NCBI GenBank assembly: GCA_964598995.1
Contig: CAZRDR010000006.1
Location: forward strand, 1 to 15,925
Direction: 5' to 3'
Source of the DNA: JACROF01 sp964598995
Lineage (GTDB): Bacteria; Patescibacteriota; Microgenomatia; Levybacterales; UBA12049
DNA: 15,925 nucleotides
Shown here: positions 11,999 through 15,925 of the stretch, piece after piece
Layout of the letters: every line of letters starts with the position of its first letter
Position numbering within the stretch: the stretch's first letter is position 1
Position numbers and translations under genes: made by a program
The notes under the pieces: generated by a model
Told to the model about the DNA's origin: nothing
Databases searched by the model: none
The model's input: only the letters and a program-made list of their open reading frames with translations

Positions 11999-13198
11999 CT
12001 ATTTTTCGCCTTCGATTCGTCGCGTATAAAAAGCATTATCTTTTTCGACTTTATCCAACAGCCTGGTGATCCCTCGCCAATCTCTGGTTAAACGATGGCC
12101 TTTGAGCATACCATGGGTCTTTGCTTCTTTCGTTGCAGATAGCATGCCCGAATATGCTGCCGCAATCTCTCCGACAAGACTGCGCTGAAATGTTCCTGGT
12201 TCAAGCCTCACAATCGACCGCTCCCTATCATCAAGTGGACCCAGCTTCTCGAATTCTCCATTCGAGCTCAGATGCTGCAGAGAACGACGAACTTGGTACA
12301 TAAATCGGGCTCTCTCCTCCTCAGGAACATCCTCAGCCAGACCATCAAAGTAAAAAGCCGCTACTCCCTTAGGGGTAACGATACCTCCATTTTGTCGAGC
12401 GTAGATTCGTATCCAGCCAGCTGGCGAGTGAGGAGTATCTTCTCGAAGGTCAACCGGACGGTAAGCTTGATAACTGCCATCCTTGGTATCAACCGATCCA
12501 TAGGTTACGGCTCCGGCAGCATCCAATGCTCGTAAATGTCTCTTTAATTGGTCTGGCTTAATGCCTAGACTTTCAGCCATTTCAGTTTGATTCACATCAA
12601 GTCGAATATGCGCATCATTTAACTGGCCAAGACAGTCAAGGTAAAGTAACGAATTCACACGATCAAGTGTATATTGGAGCCCGTCTCGGACTTCCCCGTC
12701 AGAGGATGGTCGGTGGGCAGCGTCAGGTTCAGCCTCGCCGAAGAGTTCAGCTAAATGGACAGGATAGCGAAGCGAAATATCAGTTAAGTACGCTGAGTCA
12801 AGAGCCAGGGTATCGATATAGTCATATGGCTCAAAAAAGGCATTCTTCCCAATCTTCGACTTTCTAAGAAGATCCTGATCTGCAAGTTCATTCATTGCTT
12901 TCTGAACGAACTTCCTCTTCATAACCTCACGTCCTTTAAAATCCCGCCTGTTAAGAAAAGCTACATTAGCTGGAACTGTGACCGCGTTACCAAAGGTAAG
13001 TGCGAAGTTGACGAGCGCACGTGAGTCGGAACGGTTGGCCCTCGTACGGAGTGCTACCGTTTCATCTTGGAGGGGTAATCCTCGCTCTTTAACGATGTCT
13101 CTAAGGACTTCATGAGCCTGTTCTCTATCCACTGGGATTGCCGGACGTGGTGGCATTTCGTGAATAGCTGAGTATCGGGATAGTTCTAATCGTGCCAT
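11999..13198 (-). CDS. Winged-helix DNA-binding-like protein, 399 aa
   Basis: A cytoplasmic protein with a helix-turn-helix of winged-helix type at about residues 188-228 (QTEMAESLGIKPDQLKRHL then a wing-like AGAVTYGSV) and a second candidate near 92-115 (KRKFVQKAMNELADQDLLRKS). Charged N- and C-terminal regions have no recognised domain. A regulator or DNA-replication/partition protein with tandem winged helices would fit; neither is proven. The frame is open upstream to 13300, but that extension would translate the GC hairpin of the previous gene. The ATG at 13198, 10 nt after an extended -10 box, is preferred. Its composition is that of core genes, though it lies between the GC-rich 194-aa gene and the M16 gene. 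Confidence 0.75.
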   Translation of the reverse strand: MARLELSRYSAIHEMPPRPAIPVDREQAHEVLRDIVKERGLPLQDETVALRTRANRSDSRALVNFALTFGNAVTVPANVAFLNRRDFKGREVMKRKFVQKAMNELADQDLLRKSKIGKNAFFEPYDYIDTLALDSAYLTDISLRYPVHLAELFGEAEPDAAHRPSSDGEVRDGLQYTLDRVNSLLYLDCLGQLNDAHIRLDVNQTEMAESLGIKPDQLKRHLRALDAAGAVTYGSVDTKDGSYQAYRPVDLREDTPHSPAGWIRIYARQNGGIVTPKGVAAFYFDGLAEDVPEEERARFMYQVRRSLQHLSSNGEFEKLGPLDDRERSIVRLEPGTFQRSLVGEIAAAYSGMLSATKEAKTHGMLKGHRLTRDWRGITRLLDKVEKDNAFYTRRIEGEK

Positions 13199-13208
13199 AA
13201 AAAGAAGC

Positions 13209-13217
13209 ATTATAGCA
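13209..13217 (-). promoter_or_regulatory. Extended -10 promoter of the winged-helix gene
   Basis: TGCTATAAT on the minus strand, 10 nt before the ATG at 13198. The predicted leader is about 4 nt and has no Shine-Dalgarno. Confidence 0.6.
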
Positions 13218-13243
13218 CTATAAGCTTTAATAAAGAAAGAGCG

Positions 13244-13276
13244 CCCCTGCGGGAGGGGGCGACTCTTCCGCAGGGG
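13244..13276 (-). terminator. GC hairpin ending the 194-aa gene
   Basis: CCCCTGCGG (13244-13252) pairs with CCGCAGGGG (13268-13276). In the minus direction it is followed by CGCTCTTTCTTTATT, a U-rich tail, so it is a good intrinsic terminator. A smaller inverted repeat (GACGA/TCGTC, 13277-13290) lies between it and the stop codon. Confidence 0.72.
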
Positions 13277-13299
13277 ACGACGTGTCGTCTTGATGAGCA

Positions 13300-13884
13300 T
13301 CAGTCAGGGGTCGCGAAGAACAGGCGGTTCAGCGCCAGCATCATCGCGTCTTGGAGCTCTTGCTCACTTGCGCAAGCGTTGGGAGTTCCGAAGAACTGCC
13401 GGACGAAGGCGAGCTTGGGATCGTCGGTGTCGAGGTTGACACGAACGTCGGCACCCGAGATAGGGATACTCTCCCGCCCGAAGGCGTCGGCGAGGACGAA
13501 ACCAAGAAACGGCGGCGGCTCCTCGAGGAAATCGGCTCCGAGGATCTCGATCGACGGCAGGAGCGCGGGCATGCCGTCGACGACTCCGGGCAGCCACTTG
13601 TCTTGGAAGCGGATCCGACCGCCTTGCATGGTCTTGACCAGTGCCGTACCGAAGCGCTGATCCCCTTTCAGATCGCTATGCTCCCACGTAATTTCGAGGT
13701 AGCGGCGTGTCTGACGTTGATCGGGAAACGCACGGATGTCCACCTTCACCCGAGGGTTAGGGCGAGCATCCAGCAGCGTTTTCATCTCGAGAGCGGTGTA
13801 GGTCTCAACCGGTGCGCTCTTGAGCGCACTGTTGTAAGCTCGCTCGACGTTACCGATCGGCGTGACGACTTGTCCGGTGATCAT
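13300..13884 (-). CDS. Hypothetical GC-rich soluble protein, 194 aa
   Basis: ATG 6 nt after AAGGAG (13891-13896 on the minus strand). No signal peptide or membrane helix. The sequence shows alternating strands and loops, e.g. RVKVDIRAFPD, RRYLEITWEHSDL, PSIEILGADFLEEPPPFLGFVL, VRVNLDTDDPKLAFVRQFF, and an acidic helical end (ASEQELQDAMMLALNRLFF). I recognise no family. The composition, the Shine-Dalgarno, the 83-nt leader with a small hairpin (13922-13937) and the GC hairpin at the end all match the 118-aa gene at 7494 and the island genes. Its promoter is homologous to that of the 118-aa gene, which suggests shared control. There is no obvious protein-level similarity between the two products. 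Confidence 0.75.
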   Translation of the reverse strand: MITGQVVTPIGNVERAYNSALKSAPVETYTALEMKTLLDARPNPRVKVDIRAFPDQRQTRRYLEITWEHSDLKGDQRFGTALVKTMQGGRIRFQDKWLPGVVDGMPALLPSIEILGADFLEEPPPFLGFVLADAFGRESIPISGADVRVNLDTDDPKLAFVRQFFGTPNACASEQELQDAMMLALNRLFFATPD

Positions 13885-13973
13885 GACGATCTCCTTGTCT
13901 GACTCATAGACCCGAGTAACACTCGACGCATGTCGAAGCCTCAGGCCTAGCTCACTTGTGAACGAACGGCGTA

Positions 13974-14002
13974 ATTATAAAATGAGGCTATGAAAGAAGC
14001 AA
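13974..14002 (-). promoter_or_regulatory. Promoter of the 194-aa gene, homologous to the one at 8008-8036
   Basis: On the minus strand TTGCTT (13997-14002), a 17-nt spacer and TATAAT (13974-13979). The spacer shares the block TAGCCTCATT with the other promoter. The predicted start near 13967 gives an 83-nt leader. Confidence 0.65.
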
Positions 14003-14051
14003 CGTGAAGAAATGAAAGAATGCCCCCGTGAGGATGATAATCTGGAAACAG

Positions 14052-14084
14052 AGCAATAAAAGTAACTATGAGACTTTTATTGCT
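14052..14084. terminator. Perfect 12-bp AT-rich hairpin overlapping the end of the 79-aa gene
   Basis: AGCAATAAAAGT (14052-14063) pairs perfectly with ACTTTTATTGCT (14073-14084) around a 9-nt loop. The right arm contains the stop codon and last codons of the minus-strand gene. On the + strand it is followed by TTTTT; on the minus strand only by CTGTTTCC. It probably ends the argS operon, possibly as a bidirectional element. Confidence 0.6.
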
Positions 14085-14316
14085 TTTTGGGGAAAGATAC
14101 TAGAGTAACAGACTGAGGATTTTCCTTGACTGCTTCTTCTGTTTTTCTCAGCACTGACTTATATGCTCTCCCGTCTTTGACGAGATCAACTTTAGTCGAG
14201 CCATACCTAGCCTCGATGAGCTGTTCGGGCGTGAGCTGGGAACGAAAATGATGCAAGAAAAGCCCATTACGAGGTCCAAGCAGATCAATACCGATGGTGG
14301 GATGTTCACGAGACAT
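14077..14316 (-). CDS. Hypothetical protein, 79 aa, directly behind argS
   Basis: The ATG begins one base after the argS stop codon, so it is probably translated by terminating or reinitiating ribosomes. The 79 residues are soluble and mixed: MSREHPTIGIDLLGPRNG, a helical segment LTPEQLIEARYG, then a basic/acidic helix (KSVLRKTEEAVKENP) and a lysine-ending tail. No family recognised. Having no separate promoter and ending in a hairpin, it should be made in proportion to arginyl-tRNA synthetase. Composition is core-like, not like the GC-rich orphans. Confidence 0.65.
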   Translation of the reverse strand: MSREHPTIGIDLLGPRNGLFLHHFRSQLTPEQLIEARYGSTKVDLVKDGRAYKSVLRKTEEAVKENPQSVTLVSFPKKQ

Positions 14317-14317
14317 A

Positions 14318-15925
14318 CTACATGCGCTCAGGAGTTTTGATACCGAGGAGGTCTAATCCGTCCTTAATGACTTCGCCGACTTTACTCGTCAGCATGAGAC
14401 GAAAGACTCTGGTGTCTCCTTCTTCTTTGAGGATTTGGTGTTTTTGGTAGAAGTAGTTGTATGCCTGAGCAAGGTTAAATAGATACGTCGTCACGGTACT
14501 TGGTGAGTACTTCTCAGCTGCATCCAGGACTATATCAGAGTACTGCGTAAGTAGCACAAGCAAGCCTCGTTCCTCACTACTTAAGGAAAGCCCCGAAGTG
14601 TTCATTTTATATGCTCCCTCGCCCGCTTTAGACAGGACACTTCGTGTTCTCACATAGGTGTACTGCAAATAAGGCCCTGAGTTGCCCTCAAAAGAGACTG
14701 ATTCGTCAAATGAGAACTCGACGTCTTTACCGATCCCAGATCTCAGTAAAGCCCATTTGACGGCTCCTACGCCGACCATTTCTGAGACTTGTGACTTTTC
14801 TTCCTCAGTCAAACCACCGTCTTCAGACTTTGCTTCTTTGATCTTCTCGCTTGCTCTCGCTACTGCCTCATTTAGAAGCCACTCGCCTGTCTTGACGTTG
14901 CCAGTCCTACTACTCATCTTCCCTTCAGGCAGTCTGACCATACCGTGACTAATATGCTGGGTCTTAGCAGCTAAGTCGGGAAAGATGATTGAGAGAGCTT
15001 TGAGGAGGACTTTGAAGTACTCATTGATCTCGTTGCCAGTAATGATGATCGAGCGGTCATAAGCATAATCGTTATATTTAGTCGGAGCTAGGCCTAGTTC
15101 TTTTGCTTCATACGTTGGCAGACCGAGGGAATTGATAAAGACACGCGTGTGCAAGCCATGATCCTCACCCGGGAAGACAACTGCTCCCTCAGATTCTTTG
15201 AAAACACCCTTACCTAAATACTCCTTAACTAGATCAAGCCCGATGGGTCCAGCCTCAGACTCGAAGTAATAATGCCAGAACTTCGTGCCTAGCCGTGCGT
15301 AAATTGTCTCGAAATAATCAAGTGTCCATTGTCTGCCTTTTGTGTACATTTCCATGATGGATTCGTCCTTTTGATAGACAGCCTTATTAAGGGCGATGAT
15401 CTCTGCTTTAGCGGTCTCATCCTCTTCGAAAGCTGTGGCACCTAGCGCATAGGCTTCCCCGAGGAACTTAGCTCGAGCTTTAAGATCCTTAGTTTCAAGA
15501 TCTGCCAAGCTCAAACTCTCAGCATTCATCTTGGCTAGCATGCCATAAAGCGCTTTAGCGACGTGGAGTCCAACGTCGCCTTGGTAGCAGACTCTTTTTA
15601 CCTCAGCGCCGACTGCCTCGAGGAGTCGTGAGATCGACTCACCCACGATGTTGCTGTAGAGATGGCCGATGTGGAATTCTTTAAATGGATTAGGATCAGT
15701 GAACTCGATCATAACTTTGCGGTCACTGAAGCTAGATGAACTCAGTTTTTTGTGTTCAAGTGAGAGGTTTTTGAGGAGGACTGCCTTACTAAGAGTAAAG
15801 TTGATAAAGCCGGGACCTGCGACCTCGATCTTGTCAAAAGAGCCTTGGTTGGCTTTTTCTAAAGCTGCGACGATCTCCAAAGCTGCCTCTTTAGGTGACT
15901 TCCCTAATTTCTTAGCAGCATGGAA
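14318..15925 (-). CDS. argS: Arginine--tRNA ligase (N-terminus beyond the window)
   Basis: The 535 residues visible cover most of a class I arginyl-tRNA synthetase, which charges tRNA-Arg with arginine using ATP. The frame stays open to the right edge (KKLGKSPKEAALEIVAAL, part of the N-terminal tRNA-binding domain), so the TTG at 15880 is not the true start. Landmarks are the HIGH motif in FKEFHIGHLYSN, the LPEGKMSSRTGN loop that replaces the KMSKS motif, SGPYLQYTYVRTRSVL at the start of the DALR anticodon-binding domain, and the typical C-terminus DLLGIKTPERM. The 79-aa gene follows after one base. A tRNA-Arg(CCU) gene, one of its substrates, is at 8054-8125 but is not linked to it transcriptionally. 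Confidence 0.97.
   Translation of the reverse strand, partial: FHAAKKLGKSPKEAALEIVAALEKANQGSFDKIEVAGPGFINFTLSKAVLLKNLSLEHKKLSSSSFSDRKVMIEFTDPNPFKEFHIGHLYSNIVGESISRLLEAVGAEVKRVCYQGDVGLHVAKALYGMLAKMNAESLSLADLETKDLKARAKFLGEAYALGATAFEEDETAKAEIIALNKAVYQKDESIMEMYTKGRQWTLDYFETIYARLGTKFWHYYFESEAGPIGLDLVKEYLGKGVFKESEGAVVFPGEDHGLHTRVFINSLGLPTYEAKELGLAPTKYNDYAYDRSIIITGNEINEYFKVLLKALSIIFPDLAAKTQHISHGMVRLPEGKMSSRTGNVKTGEWLLNEAVARASEKIKEAKSEDGGLTEEEKSQVSEMVGVGAVKWALLRSGIGKDVEFSFDESVSFEGNSGPYLQYTYVRTRSVLSKAGEGAYKMNTSGLSLSSEERGLLVLLTQYSDIVLDAAEKYSPSTVTTYLFNLAQAYNYFYQKHQILKEEGDTRVFRLMLTSKVGEVIKDGLDLLGIKTPERM

Noticed and set aside
13199..13300. N-terminal extension of the winged-helix protein to 13300
   Set aside because: It would translate the GC terminator hairpin and lie upstream of the -10 box at 13209-13217, so it could not be on that transcript.
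13351..13902. 183-aa + strand ORF antisense to the 194-aa gene
   Set aside because: A long antisense frame is expected from GC-rich third positions. The minus-strand gene has Shine-Dalgarno, promoter and terminator; this ORF has none.

Overview
The window looks like a piece of a Patescibacteria (CPR) genome, most probably Saccharibacteria (TM7)-like. The grounds are many small proteins without recognisable family, a PEGA plus beta-propeller membrane protein of a type common in CPR, tRNA genes that do not encode CCA, and very short leaders on core genes. UGA ends several genes (M16 peptidase, the 194-aa gene), so the code is standard and not the UGA-recoded Gracilibacteria/Absconditabacteria type. 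The taxonomic call is inference; no marker gene here settles it.

Layout, left to right. 1-745 (-): the N-terminal half of a trehalose-6-phosphate-synthase-like GT20 glycosyltransferase. 789-1511 (-): a WecG/TagA/CpsF glycosyltransferase. 1803-2834 (-): mreB, divergent from 2987-4210 (+), a membrane-anchored PEGA/WD40-like propeller protein. 4217-6484 (+): a GC-rich island of seven very small genes, most encoding short membrane proteins. It is built as four repeated units: extended -10 promoter, structured leader of about 75-95 nt, Shine-Dalgarno, gene(s), GC-rich hairpin. 6488-7408 (-): a sortase. 7494-7850 (-): a 118-aa orphan of the same GC-rich style. 8054-8125 (-) and 8234-8305 (+): tRNA-Arg(CCU) and tRNA-Pro(CGG). 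8307-8549 (-): a possible 80-aa gene behind a helically phased GACA array. 8623-10074 (-): a large secreted Ser/Thr-rich protein. 10130-11937 (-): M16 peptidase and nucleoside diphosphate kinase. 11999-13198 (-): a winged-helix protein. 13300-13884 (-): a 194-aa GC-rich orphan. 14077-15925 (-): a 79-aa protein directly behind argS, which runs off the right edge.

The most distinctive feature is the coexistence of two gene-expression styles. Core-type genes (GT20, sortase, PEGA protein, M16, ndk, winged-helix, 80-aa ORF) have a -10 box either exactly 6 nt or 10-11 nt before the start codon and little or no Shine-Dalgarno, implying leaderless or near-leaderless mRNAs. The GC-rich small genes have long hairpin-bearing leaders, good Shine-Dalgarno sequences and strong GC hairpins at their ends. 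The two minus-strand GC-rich orphans, 6 kb apart, also share a homologous promoter. The extended -10 TGCTACAAT occurs in both classes (four island units and the M16 gene), so the islands appear adapted to the resident RNA polymerase and are not assembly contamination. The function of the island is unknown.
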